From: a virus
DNA: 64,000 nt
Virus record (IMG/VR): IMGVR_UViG_3300008108_000041
Span: 62,001 to 126,000 of that record
Strand: one strand, 5' to 3'
A model generated the notes under the pieces. It made no database searches, had not been told where the DNA came from, and was given only the letters and a program-made list of their open reading frames with translations. Below, in pieces: positions 51,490 to 60,219 of this stretch; within the stretch, counting starts at the first letter, position 1; each line of letters starts with the position of its first letter. A program made the translations under genes and the position numbers.

Positions 51490-52274
51490 TAACACATCAA
51501 AAACCATATCATCCTGGCATTCACATAGCAGACCAATGTTTGGATTGGATGCCAACTGACACCAAAGAACATTTTGACAACTTGATGCAAAATTCTGCAC
51601 ATCGAGAATATTTTCAAAACATGGGTTGGGACAAGCCAGGTGCTATCACTTACAATCTAAACAGCGAAGGATTCAGATGCGATGAGTTTGATGACTTGCC
51701 GTGTGTTGTGGCACTGGGTTGCAGTTATACCATGGGCATTGGGTTGCCAGTAGAATGCTTGTGGCCCAGCCTAGTAGGACAAGCATTGAATTTAAAAGTG
51801 TTTAATTTGGCTTGGGGCGGCTATTCAGCTGACAGTTGTTTTAGATTGGCTAGATATTGGCTACCAAAACTCAATGCCAAAGTGGTTTGCATGCTTGCAC
51901 CACCGCAAGCTAGAATTGAATTAGTTCTTGCAGAAAAATGCCAAGACAGTGATATATTTAAAGCAGATACTTTTATGCCACAGAGCCAGAGCAAGTATTT
52001 CAACCCTGCAGATGTGTATCTCAACACATGGTTCATGCAAGAAGAAAATCACTTGATCAACAAAGAAAAAAACATTTTTGCTGTGCAGCAAATGTCTACC
52101 AATGCAGGTGCTAAATTTTGTTCTGTAGACACTGACACTACAATGACAAGATCGAGAGAAGACATAGGATATGCAAGAGATCACATGCACGGTGGTCCAA
52201 AGATACATCGTGAAATAGCCAGTACCATGTTGTTACAATATGAGCAAAATCAAACTAATATATCACCCCAATGA
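51486..52274 (+). CDS. SGNH-fold protein with long N-terminal part (cassette gene 4)
   Basis: A 262-residue protein. VVALGCSYTMGIGLP (Ser near residue 79) is the nucleophile block, NLAWGGYSADSCFR (about 107) the glycine block, and YARDHMHGGPKIHREIA (about 227-243) the Asp-x-x-His block of SGNH hydrolases. The first 60 residues (PGIHIADQCLDWMPTDTKEHFDNL, ITYNLNSEGFRCDEFD) occur as a leader in other phage and bacterial SGNH proteins. It probably removes or transfers an acyl group on a sugar or peptide. Overlaps the previous stop (ATGA) and the next start by 35 bases. Confidence 0.72.
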   Translation: MITHQKPYHPGIHIADQCLDWMPTDTKEHFDNLMQNSAHREYFQNMGWDKPGAITYNLNSEGFRCDEFDDLPCVVALGCSYTMGIGLPVECLWPSLVGQALNLKVFNLAWGGYSADSCFRLARYWLPKLNAKVVCMLAPPQARIELVLAEKCQDSDIFKADTFMPQSQSKYFNPADVYLNTWFMQEENHLINKEKNIFAVQQMSTNAGAKFCSVDTDTTMTRSREDIGYARDHMHGGPKIHREIASTMLLQYEQNQTNISPQ

Positions 52275-53232
52275 GTTTGTGAACTTTACTCACGGGTGTG
52301 TTCGCCCGCAGGTTGATCCATACTTTGACCTGGTGCCTTACTCTGATGATGTATTCTATTCACCTGCAGATTGTGTGGTGCTGACCAATCATGTTAGTGT
52401 GCTGGAAAAAACTCCACAATGGTGGCAGCCGTTTGTCAACAGCGGATTTAAAATGATTGTGGACCATCTTTGGGACAGTGATGTAGACACGCCCAGTATA
52501 GCCAAAGATGGAAGATTAACACTGAGAAATGGCAATTGGCTGTGGTACAGAGAAAGTTTGTACTACACTGCTGTGGCATACAACGAGTACCGCCCTAACA
52601 GACGCTATCGACACAGTTTTTTCATGCCAATGAACAAAGAACGAGAACACAAAGACCTCACTTTGAAAACACTGTCTCCTGTGCTTGATCAAGCTCTGTG
52701 GAGTTATGTAGCACGTGGACACCTGTTGCCAGGCGATTGCGATCACAACAATCCCAACAATCCAGTTTACTGGTTGTACTACATGAATCCAGACTGGTAC
52801 GACTCCACTTGCTTTAGTGTGGTGGTAGAAAGCTACATGCGCACCAACGCCTGGACCAACAGCCCATGCTTGCCTTGCTACAAAACAGAAGTGAGCGAAA
52901 AAATATTCAAACCCATGGCCTACTATCATCCTTTTATTGTGTTTGGATCTTATGAAACATTAAAGTACTTGCATCGCGAAGGATTTGAAACATTTGGTAA
53001 TCTCTGGGACGAAAGCTATGACAACATTGCTAATGACGAGCAACGGCATACTCAAGTTACACAAGTTGTTGTTGACGCTGTACGTGAGTATTGGCCGCAT
53101 CAATTTGCAATTGACTCATTGACTGAACAAAAATTGCAACACAATCGCAATAGATTTTTTAACCAACAGTTGGTGCAACAACGATTTGCAAATGAAATCA
53201 TAAGAGACATTGAAAATTTTGTAAACTCATGA
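52240..53232 (+). CDS. Glycosyltransferase-like protein (cassette gene 5)
   Basis: A 330-residue protein, unrecognised as a whole. EKIFKPMAYYHPFIVFGSYETLKYLHREGFETFGNLWDESYD near residues 222-265 matches the signature in the protein at 33879 (EKTYKAINNRHPFVIAGPAGTLERLQSLGYKTF). The pattern recalls the nucleotide-sugar side of fucosyltransferase-like GT-B enzymes. The N-terminal part (NEFVNFTHGCVRP, VVLTNHVSVLE) has no clear parallel. It overlaps the preceding gene by 35 bases in another frame and the next by ATGA. Sugar transfer is inferred from the motif and from the sugar epimerase two genes on. Confidence 0.55.
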   Translation: MSKIKLIYHPNEFVNFTHGCVRPQVDPYFDLVPYSDDVFYSPADCVVLTNHVSVLEKTPQWWQPFVNSGFKMIVDHLWDSDVDTPSIAKDGRLTLRNGNWLWYRESLYYTAVAYNEYRPNRRYRHSFFMPMNKEREHKDLTLKTLSPVLDQALWSYVARGHLLPGDCDHNNPNNPVYWLYYMNPDWYDSTCFSVVVESYMRTNAWTNSPCLPCYKTEVSEKIFKPMAYYHPFIVFGSYETLKYLHREGFETFGNLWDESYDNIANDEQRHTQVTQVVVDAVREYWPHQFAIDSLTEQKLQHNRNRFFNQQLVQQRFANEIIRDIENFVNS

Positions 53233-53831
53233 AACGTGTGTACATTTGCGGTGATAGTTTTTGTGTGCCAGATCCAGAATACGGACCTTGCTGGGTAGAC
53301 CTATTGGGCGTAGAATTTCAGACGGTAAATCAAGCGACAGTCAGTGCTACCAATCTCATGATAGCCATGCAAGTAGATGGTGCCATTGAGGATCAAGCTG
53401 ACTTTGTGATTGTGCAAGGAACCAGTTGCACTCGCAGCCAAACACGATATCAAGACCAAATAGTTCCTTACAGTTTTCTCACAGCCAGCACAGCAACCAC
53501 GCCATTTGATCAACGCAAGTTAGAATTGATCAAACACTATTACACAGAATTTTTTGATCTTGATCTTGCCATATACCAAAATCAATGCGTCATTGAAAAC
53601 ACTCTCCAAAAATTAGTTGATAGCAAAATACCTTTTTTGTTTGACCAAGGCGGCTTTGAACATCCAAAGTTTGGCGGTACCAAACAGTATTTTAGCAAGT
53701 TTGATCAGTATCGCAGCCAAGTGAATCTCTGGGACCATGGCAATACCGCACTGTACAGACCCTACTATCACATAACTGACACTGCCATACATCAACAAGT
53801 GGCTAACTACTATATCAAGGAAATACAATGA
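53229..53831 (+). CDS. SGNH-fold protein (cassette gene 6)
   Basis: A 200-residue protein with VYICGDSFCVPDP (block I, Ser near residue 10), FVIVQGTSCTR (about 57) and YHITDTAIHQQVANYY near the C-terminus (Asp-x-x-x-His). It is shorter than cassette gene 4 and of a different subtype. The central Asn-containing block is hard to place (NQATVSATNLMIA). An acyl-ester hydrolase or transferase role is likely by fold, the acceptor unknown. Both ends overlap their neighbours in ATGA, so all three consecutive genes are read by termination-reinitiation. Confidence 0.65.
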   Translation: MKRVYICGDSFCVPDPEYGPCWVDLLGVEFQTVNQATVSATNLMIAMQVDGAIEDQADFVIVQGTSCTRSQTRYQDQIVPYSFLTASTATTPFDQRKLELIKHYYTEFFDLDLAIYQNQCVIENTLQKLVDSKIPFLFDQGGFEHPKFGGTKQYFSKFDQYRSQVNLWDHGNTALYRPYYHITDTAIHQQVANYYIKEIQ

Positions 53832-54784
53832 AAAAAGTTTTAGTTTGTGGTGCTGGGGGATTTATTGGCACACACCTGGTAAAAAGTTTACGAGCACAAG
53901 GTCACTATGTGATTGGTGCTGATCTAAAACATCCAGAATTTGGGCCGCATGAATGCCACGAATTTTATCAGTACGATTTAAGAAACCAACGGCGAGTGAC
54001 CAGTTTGATCACAAACGAAATAGATGAAATTTATCAACTGGCAGCAGACATGGGAGGCGCAGGATACATTTTTTCTGGGGTCAACGACGCAGAAATTTTG
54101 CACAACAGTGCGCTGATCAATCTCAACATTCTACATGAGATGACTTTTAAACGTTGCAAAAAGATTTTCTACAGTTCCAGTGCCTGTATCTATCCTGCGC
54201 ACAATCAAGTTGATCCTGACAATCCCAACTGTGAAGAGTCCAGTGCTTATCCGGCCAACCCAGACAGTGAATATGGATGGGAAAAACTGTTCAGCGAACA
54301 TCTTTACTCCAGCTTTGCTCGCAATCATGGATTTGATGTTAGAATAGCTAGACTGCATAATGTGTTTGGTCCTGACAGCGCCTGGCAAGGTGGCAAAGAA
54401 AAAGCACCAGCGGCATTGTGTCGCAAAGTTGCTGAAAGTGAAAATGGTATTGTTGAAGTATGGGGACCAGGCACGCAAACTCGCAGTTTTTTATGGATTG
54501 AAGAATGCATTGAAGGCATACACCGACTGATGGACAGCAGTCATACTCAACCTGTAAACATTGGCAGTGATCGAATGATATCAATCAACGACCTAGTAAA
54601 CTTGATAGCCAATGTAGTCAACAAACCAGTTGCAATACAAAACATACCTGGACCACTGGGAGTAATGGGGCGCAACAGTGACAACACCTTGATTGAGTCG
54701 GTGCTGGGGTGGAAACCACAAGATCGTTTGGAGCATGGCATAACCCAATTGTATCTATGGATACAACAACAACGCAATAAGTAA
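53828..54784 (+). CDS. GDP-mannose 3,5-epimerase-like SDR enzyme (cassette gene 7)
   Basis: A 318-residue extended short-chain dehydrogenase. GAGGFIG (residues 8-14) binds NAD; YSSSACIYP (about 114-122) and YGWEK (about 151-155) provide the Ser, Cys and Tyr-x-x-x-Lys active centre. The stretches LAADMGGAGYIFSG, FGPDSAWQGGKEKAPAALCRK and VWGPGTQTRSFLWIEECIEGIHRL follow GDP-mannose 3,5-epimerase, which yields GDP-galactose isomers from GDP-mannose. It would supply an activated sugar to the transferase-like gene 5. No ribosome site; the start overlaps gene 6 (ATGA). It closes the cassette, and gp17 follows four bases later. Confidence 0.85.
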   Translation: MKKVLVCGAGGFIGTHLVKSLRAQGHYVIGADLKHPEFGPHECHEFYQYDLRNQRRVTSLITNEIDEIYQLAADMGGAGYIFSGVNDAEILHNSALINLNILHEMTFKRCKKIFYSSSACIYPAHNQVDPDNPNCEESSAYPANPDSEYGWEKLFSEHLYSSFARNHGFDVRIARLHNVFGPDSAWQGGKEKAPAALCRKVAESENGIVEVWGPGTQTRSFLWIEECIEGIHRLMDSSHTQPVNIGSDRMISINDLVNLIANVVNKPVAIQNIPGPLGVMGRNSDNTLIESVLGWKPQDRLEHGITQLYLWIQQQRNK

Positions 54785-54788
54785 TTGT

Positions 54789-56375
54789 ATGATTGGAATG
54801 AAATCAAATAATCTAGAAACAGTGCTGGTCAAAGCACCGCACAGAGTTGAAACATACACTGAACAAGAACTCACGGAGTTTGCGCTGTGTGCTGATCCCG
54901 TCACAGGCCCGCTGTATTTCATGGATAACTTTTTCTTTATCCAGCATCCCACACGCGGCAAGATGTTGTATCATCCTTTTGACTATCAAAAGCGACTGAT
55001 CCATACCTATCACAACTATAGATATTCAATATCCTTGATGCCTCGACAAACAGGCAAGTCCACATCAGCTGCTGGATACCTGCTGTGGTATGCAATGTTT
55101 GTGCCAGATTCCACAATTCTTATTGCCGCACACAAATACACAGGCGCACAAGAGATCATGCAACGCATAAGATATGCTTATGAGTTGTGCCCCAATCACA
55201 TACGAGCAGGTGCTACCTCTTACAACAAAGGGTCAGTGGAGTTTGAAAACGGATCGCGTATTGTGAGTCAAACCACAACAGAAACAACCGGACGGGGTAT
55301 GTCAATATCCTTGCTGTACGCTGACGAATTTGCGTTTGTGCGACCCACAATTGCCAAAGAGTTTTGGACTTCAATTTCACCTACCTTGGCCACTGGTGGT
55401 AAAGCAATTATCACAAGCACTCCCAACTCAGACGAGGACCAGTTTGCGTTCTTGTGGAAAGGTGCTAATAAGACAGAAGATGAACACGGCAATACCACAG
55501 AACTAGGCATCAACGGATTCCGTGCCTTTCGCAGTTTCTGGCGCGAGCACCCTGATCGTGGAGATCAATGGGGTGCAGAACAACTGGCTCAGCTGGGCGA
55601 AGAACGTTTTCGCAGAGAAATGGATTGCGAATTTGTTATCAATGACGAAACACTAATAGCACCTATCAAGCTGATGGATCTTGAAGGAACAGAGCCCATG
55701 CACAGAACTGGACAGGTACGCTGGTACAAGACTCCCACTAAAGATGGCATGTATGTGGTAGCACTGGATCCCAGCTTGGGCACAGGTGGCGATCCTGCTG
55801 CCATACAAGTATTTGATGCTAGAACTACAGATCAGATTGCTGAATGGCGCCACAACAAAACTGACATTCCCACACAAATTAGAATTCTTGCAGATATTAT
55901 AAAAGAACTGCATGGGGTAGTGAAAGACGAAAAAAGCATTTACTATTCAGTAGAAAACAACACCATTGGTGAAGCGGCCTTGATCAGTATTGCTGAATAC
56001 GGTGAAGAAAATATTCCAGGATATTTTTTAAGCGACAATTCAGTAACAGGCACAACGGGTCGACGATTCCGCAAGGGCTTTAACACCACAAACAAAAGCA
56101 AAATAACAGCCTGCAACAAGTTCAAAATTCTAGTGGAATCTGGGCGTATGAAAATTAACTCAAGGCCCTTGGTTTCAGAACTCAAAACGTTTGTGGCCAT
56201 GGGCACCAGCTATGCTGCCAAACCCGGCGAAACAGACGATTTGGTCATGGCCAGTTTGCTGGTTGTACGCATGCTGTTAATGCTACAAACTTACCACTCA
56301 GACTTGGATTCGCACCTTAAAGACCACGGAGACATGATTGTTGAGCCGTTTCCATTCATATCAATGATGCGCTAA
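54789..56375 (+). CDS. 17: Terminase large subunit gp17
   Basis: A 528-residue packaging motor. ATPase part: PRQTGKST (residues about 82-89, Walker A with the Arg of T4-type terminases) and LLYADEFAFV (about 175, Walker B and catalytic Glu). Nuclease part: VALDPSLGTGGDPAAIQVFD (about 318) and YSVENNTIGEAALISIAEYG (about 390), with DDLVMASLLVVRMLL near the end giving the last acidic residue. It pumps DNA into the head and cuts the concatemer. T4 gp17 is 610 residues. Its small subunit gene is 12 kb upstream, separated by the modification cassette, which implies that the cassette was inserted between or assembled beside packaging genes. Confidence 0.95.
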   Translation: MIGMKSNNLETVLVKAPHRVETYTEQELTEFALCADPVTGPLYFMDNFFFIQHPTRGKMLYHPFDYQKRLIHTYHNYRYSISLMPRQTGKSTSAAGYLLWYAMFVPDSTILIAAHKYTGAQEIMQRIRYAYELCPNHIRAGATSYNKGSVEFENGSRIVSQTTTETTGRGMSISLLYADEFAFVRPTIAKEFWTSISPTLATGGKAIITSTPNSDEDQFAFLWKGANKTEDEHGNTTELGINGFRAFRSFWREHPDRGDQWGAEQLAQLGEERFRREMDCEFVINDETLIAPIKLMDLEGTEPMHRTGQVRWYKTPTKDGMYVVALDPSLGTGGDPAAIQVFDARTTDQIAEWRHNKTDIPTQIRILADIIKELHGVVKDEKSIYYSVENNTIGEAALISIAEYGEENIPGYFLSDNSVTGTTGRRFRKGFNTTNKSKITACNKFKILVESGRMKINSRPLVSELKTFVAMGTSYAAKPGETDDLVMASLLVVRMLLMLQTYHSDLDSHLKDHGDMIVEPFPFISMMR

Positions 56376-56378
56376 ATA
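56371..56378 (+). promoter_or_regulatory. T4-type late promoter motif, leaderless spacing
   Basis: GCTAAATA spans the gp17 stop; seven bases separate it from the ATG at 56386, without a ribosome site. Confidence 0.5.
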
Positions 56379-56385
56379 CACTACT

Positions 56386-59022
56386 ATGGCACAAGAAATC
56401 CAAATTGGCAATGATCTGTATGATCTGTTAAACACTCGTAATTTTGATGTGGATATCACTGACGAGCGTGGGCAAGCAGCTGATCCTGCTGACGGCAAAG
56501 TTTTTAAGTTTGATTGGGTATCATCTAACGGCAACAACTATGGCACCGCAGTGATTGTGGCCGGCGATGAAAACGAGCTCATGCTGTTTTACGGTGACAA
56601 TCTTGGCAAGGGCATGGCGCCTGAAGACAAAGATGAGTGGTTTGGATTCATGAAAGAACTCAAAGATTTTAGTACTCGTCACAACTTCAATACTTTTAGC
56701 CCAAAGAATATCAATGCTCTCAAACACACAATGACTGGCATGGCTGCCATCAAAGAAGGTTTGTTTGAAGGCTACTATGGCACACGCAAAATCAGCTACA
56801 TGGGCGAGCAAACTGATGCAAGATTGGTAATCAAACACAACCGCATGATTGGCGAAAACGACAAACGCTATCGCTATGTAGAAAGTTTGTTTATTGAAAC
56901 TGTGGATGGTGAACGTTTTAAATTGCCATTTGTCAAATTGGTCGGCGGCCGAGCCATGCTGGAACATGTGCGCCAAGGTGGCAGACCCTACGATATCCGT
57001 GGACAACACATCACAGAAACTGTTGGTGAGATGGCAGTGCTGTCAAGATTCCGCAGAGCACAGCAAGGCCGCATGTTTGAAGGTGTTACACAGCAACTGG
57101 TTGAAAGCGCCAATGTATATTACGAAGCCCTGCAAAGCAATTTAAAACACCTGGCCACTGGTCGCGGGTACACACATTATTTTGAATCTTGGACACCAGC
57201 AGACATTGGTGAACAAGAATCACTGGTAGAAGATCTACGCAACATGTTCATTGAACAAACATTGGACACAAGAATTGAACAGGCCTTGCCTACCTTGGCC
57301 AAAATACAACAACGAGGAAACGCTATGAAAGAAGCACAAATTTTTGAAAACTGGGTAAACGGTATCATGGAAGGCACATGGGCCTTGCCAGACAATCCAG
57401 AAGCACAGGAAAAACTCAATCAACTCATGACCGGAGAGCTGATTGTTGGTCCAGACGCCACCAACGCTACAGAACTACTGTACGATGTCATAGGTGACGA
57501 TCAATTGTTTGATATCCTTGGCAACTTGGCTGACCGTGATCCTCGTGCCAACATTTGGGATGACTCAGATGTGCAAGCTAGATTGGCTGAACTAGGGATC
57601 CAAACACCACAGAGTTCTGAAGCTGAACCTGCTGATGTTGCACAAGACACCGCACCTGAACAAGGTATGGCTGAGGCTGCTAAATGGCGTGACCCTAAAT
57701 ACAAGGATCGCTTGTACACTCAAGAACCAGGTGACAGTGACGAATATGATGATATTGGGTACGGCTACGATTTTCCTGAACGACCAGAAAACGATCCTGG
57801 ACAAAAACGTAGAATGGGCGGCGTAGGTAGTGCTTATGATCGTACTGATCCGTTAGTGAAGGGAGCTGGCATTGGCCGTTCAGGCATCGAACATAGTATC
57901 AACACAGCTGGTAAGAGAAAAGGCCTGCCATCAAGAGATCAAATAACCAGTCTAAAACAGAGTATTAGAGATATTAGCGGCAAACACCCCCGCCCAAATC
58001 TTCCTGAGCAAGGCATGGCAGAAGCAATTCCGGCTGCTGGAGTAGATCCCAAAGCAACTCAACAGTATGCTCAACAAATTGTGCAGACATTGCAACAAGC
58101 AACCGGTGCAACTGTAAAAGATTTTCCAAATCAAGACGGCACTGTTAGAATAGTAATAAACCCAGATCCTAACGACCGTACATATCCGCCATCACGTGGA
58201 TATATAGTTCCAACAGGTAATGACGGTGCAACAATGCAAAATATTACCAAAGCAATCAATCCATACTATAATACATTTAGACAAAAAGGTTGGAGATTTG
58301 ATCAACCTGTAGGCGGTGCATTTACAATTGGTATTCCAACACAACAAGCTGTGGCCGAAAACGCAGAACTGAACACCATGCTGAAATATGCTGGTGTGCC
58401 AATGAAAGAAAGTGTGTTGACAGATTCAACTGGTCACACCATGGATCACATCATCAAACGTTTCACCAAAGAAGTTGCAGACTTTAAAGAACGCGGCGAT
58501 TTGGATGATGATCTCTATCATGCACTGTACGACTATTACTTTGATGACATGCCATATGGCACCAAAAAAGCCAGAGATGGTGATCCGTATGAGTGGGTGT
58601 CTGATCGATTTTATGCTGATTTAGGATTAAGCGAAGGTTGGAAGGGCGAACTTGCCGGCGGAACATTAGGCGGTGTTGGCGGAACAGTTGCTGGATCTGC
58701 ATTAGGAGCTCTTGCAGGCGGACCAATTGGCGCAGCAATAGGTGGCGTGGTAGGTGGTGCCGCAGGCGGTACTGGTGGTGCCATGCTAGGTCGCGAAATG
58801 ACCAAAGAAGGCTCTTGCAACTCAACCATGGAAGGTGAGTACTGCCCGGAGCATGGTTTAATGGAATGCGGCATGTACGAAATGGGCACAGTAGCCGGTG
58901 GCATGGCACCAGTAATTGGTGAAGCACCACAGGACGCAATCAACTACAATGGCGCGGTTACAGGCAGCTATTACGAGTCTGACGAATTGGCAAGAATAAA
59001 ATCACTGGCTTTGCTCAAATGA
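56386..59022 (+). CDS. Large head-region protein with two repeated linker elements and a glycine zipper
   Basis: An 878-residue protein. Residues 1-330 form a folded acidic region (FDWVSSNGNNYGTAVIVAGDENELMLFYGD, FSPKNINALKHTMTGMAAIKEGLFEGYYGTRKI); a similar start is seen in unnamed T4-type cyanophage proteins. The middle is helical. From about 405 on, the linker (P)EQGMAEA occurs twice, separating a Tyr/Asp-rich disordered part and a small alpha/beta domain (QQYAQQIVQTLQQATGATVKDFPNQDGTVRIVINPD). Residues about 755-803 are a Gly/Ala zipper (GGTLGGVGGTVAGSALGALAG, GPIGAAIGGVVGGAAGG), followed by a Cys-rich bit (YCPEHGLMECG). It may be a virion or injected protein that meets membranes. It ends in the terminator at 59051. 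Confidence 0.55.
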   Translation: MAQEIQIGNDLYDLLNTRNFDVDITDERGQAADPADGKVFKFDWVSSNGNNYGTAVIVAGDENELMLFYGDNLGKGMAPEDKDEWFGFMKELKDFSTRHNFNTFSPKNINALKHTMTGMAAIKEGLFEGYYGTRKISYMGEQTDARLVIKHNRMIGENDKRYRYVESLFIETVDGERFKLPFVKLVGGRAMLEHVRQGGRPYDIRGQHITETVGEMAVLSRFRRAQQGRMFEGVTQQLVESANVYYEALQSNLKHLATGRGYTHYFESWTPADIGEQESLVEDLRNMFIEQTLDTRIEQALPTLAKIQQRGNAMKEAQIFENWVNGIMEGTWALPDNPEAQEKLNQLMTGELIVGPDATNATELLYDVIGDDQLFDILGNLADRDPRANIWDDSDVQARLAELGIQTPQSSEAEPADVAQDTAPEQGMAEAAKWRDPKYKDRLYTQEPGDSDEYDDIGYGYDFPERPENDPGQKRRMGGVGSAYDRTDPLVKGAGIGRSGIEHSINTAGKRKGLPSRDQITSLKQSIRDISGKHPRPNLPEQGMAEAIPAAGVDPKATQQYAQQIVQTLQQATGATVKDFPNQDGTVRIVINPDPNDRTYPPSRGYIVPTGNDGATMQNITKAINPYYNTFRQKGWRFDQPVGGAFTIGIPTQQAVAENAELNTMLKYAGVPMKESVLTDSTGHTMDHIIKRFTKEVADFKERGDLDDDLYHALYDYYFDDMPYGTKKARDGDPYEWVSDRFYADLGLSEGWKGELAGGTLGGVGGTVAGSALGALAGGPIGAAIGGVVGGAAGGTGGAMLGREMTKEGSCNSTMEGEYCPEHGLMECGMYEMGTVAGGMAPVIGEAPQDAINYNGAVTGSYYESDELARIKSLALLK

Positions 59023-59030
59023 TATAAATA
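59023..59030 (+). promoter_or_regulatory. Perfect T4 late promoter octamer upstream of gp32
   Basis: TATAAATA, an exact match to the T4 late -10 consensus, directly after the stop of the preceding gene and just before the host-type promoter at 59034. Transcripts from it would cross the terminator at 59051-59083. Confidence 0.65.
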
Positions 59031-59033
59031 CAC

Positions 59034-59062
59034 TTGACACCAAGGCAAATAGCGCATATACT
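59034..59062 (+). promoter_or_regulatory. Host sigma70-type promoter for gp32
   Basis: TTGACA, an exact 17-base spacer, and TATACT. The -10 box lies inside the left arm of the terminator at 59051-59083, so transcription beginning near 59069 carries only the right arm and can pass. The leader to the gp32 ATG is about 90 bases. Confidence 0.85.
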
Positions 59063-59083
59063 ACATGGTGTATGCGCTTTTTT
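59051..59083 (+). terminator. Terminator overlapping the gp32 promoter
   Basis: AGCGCATATAC (59051-59061) pairs with GTGTATGCGCT (59068-59078), with one G-T pair, around a six-base loop, followed by a T-run to 59083. It ends the transcript of the 878-residue protein. Confidence 0.88.
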
Positions 59084-59159
59084 GTTTGTGCGTCACAGGC
59101 AACAAAGATCTAATTTTAGATAGGCAACACATAGGCAACTTTTTAAGGAGAAATAAACT

Positions 59160-60158
59160 ATGGCATCTTTAGCAGAAATCCGAGCAAGACTACAGGCAGC
59201 TGACACAAAAGGCAACTCAAACCAAGGTGGAGGCGATCGAGCAATTTATCCACACTGGAACATGGAAGAAGGTCAATCGGCCACACTACGCTTCCTACCT
59301 GACGGTAACACAAAAAACACATTTTTCTGGGTCGAACGAGCAATGATCCGATTGCCATTCAACGGCGTCAAAGGAGAGATGGAATCAAAACAAGTATTCG
59401 TACAAGTACCCTGCGTGGAAATGTGGGGAGACGCCTGCCCGGTACTGGCAGAAGTTCGTACTTGGTTCAAGGACAAGAGCCTTGAAGATATGGGTCGCAA
59501 GTACTGGAAGAAGCGTTCATACTTGTTCCAAGGTTTTGTGCGTGAGAATCCCATTGCTGATGACAAGACTCCGGACAATCCCATCCGCAAGTTCATCATT
59601 GGGCCTCAGTTGTTTACTCTAATCAAGGGTGCATTGATGGATCCTGAACTGGAAGAATTGCCAACTGACTTGATGCGTGGATTGGACTTCCGTATCACCA
59701 AGACACAAAAGGGTGGTTTTGCTGACTACAACAGTTCCAAGTGGGCTCGTAAAGAGTCGGCACTCACAGAAGCTGAACAGGCTGCAATTGAAACTCACGG
59801 CTTGTATGACTTGAGCACATTCCTGCCCAAGCGTCCCGGCGACGTTGAGCTAAAGGTCATCAAAGAGATGTTTGAAGCATCAGTAGATGGACAGCCATAC
59901 GACACTGAGCGTTGGGGTCAATACTTCCGCCCTGCTGGCGTGGCAGCACCTGGTGGTGCCGCTGCCGGTGATGCAGAAGATACTCCGGCACCTGCTGCCA
60001 AACCAGCACTGAAGGTTGCCGCTCCGGCAGCACCTGCGGCTGAGGATGCGTTCGATGAAGAACCAGCACCAGCTGCTGCGCCAGTCACAGCAGCCAAGCC
60101 AAGCGGTAATGCTCAAGACATCTTGGCCATGATCCGCGCTCGTCAAAACAAGCAGTAA
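59160..60158 (+). CDS. 32: Single-stranded DNA-binding protein gp32
   Basis: A 332-residue protein with the gp32 OB-fold sequence: IYPHWNMEEGQSATLRFLPDGNTKNTFFWVERAMIRLPFNG, KQVFVQVPCVEMWGDACPVLAEVRTWFKDK, YLFQGFVRENP. An N-terminal basic arm (SLAEIRARLQAAD) would bring cooperative binding. The C-terminal 70 residues are Ala/Pro/Glu rich and end DILAMIRARQNK, the usual acidic partner-binding tail with a basic tip. T4 gp32 binds zinc with His and three Cys; here only two Cys are seen, near residues 83 and 91, so the zinc site is reduced. The ribosome site AAGGAG lies nine bases before the ATG. It coats DNA in replication and recombination. Confidence 0.92.
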   Translation: MASLAEIRARLQAADTKGNSNQGGGDRAIYPHWNMEEGQSATLRFLPDGNTKNTFFWVERAMIRLPFNGVKGEMESKQVFVQVPCVEMWGDACPVLAEVRTWFKDKSLEDMGRKYWKKRSYLFQGFVRENPIADDKTPDNPIRKFIIGPQLFTLIKGALMDPELEELPTDLMRGLDFRITKTQKGGFADYNSSKWARKESALTEAEQAAIETHGLYDLSTFLPKRPGDVELKVIKEMFEASVDGQPYDTERWGQYFRPAGVAAPGGAAAGDAEDTPAPAAKPALKVAAPAAPAAEDAFDEEPAPAAAPVTAAKPSGNAQDILAMIRARQNKQ

Positions 60159-60168
60159 TCTCTGCACT

Positions 60169-60203
60169 AACACAAGAGGGCAACCTCTTGTGTTCTTCTA
60201 TTT
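60169..60203 (+). terminator. Terminator after gp32 with a GCAA loop
   Basis: AACACAAGAGG (60169-60179) pairs perfectly over eleven bases with CCTCTTGTGTT (60184-60194) around GCAA, a GNRA-type tetraloop, followed by a broken T-run (CTTCTATTTTT). Confidence 0.88.
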
Positions 60204-60219
60204 TTATAACAGGTGATAC

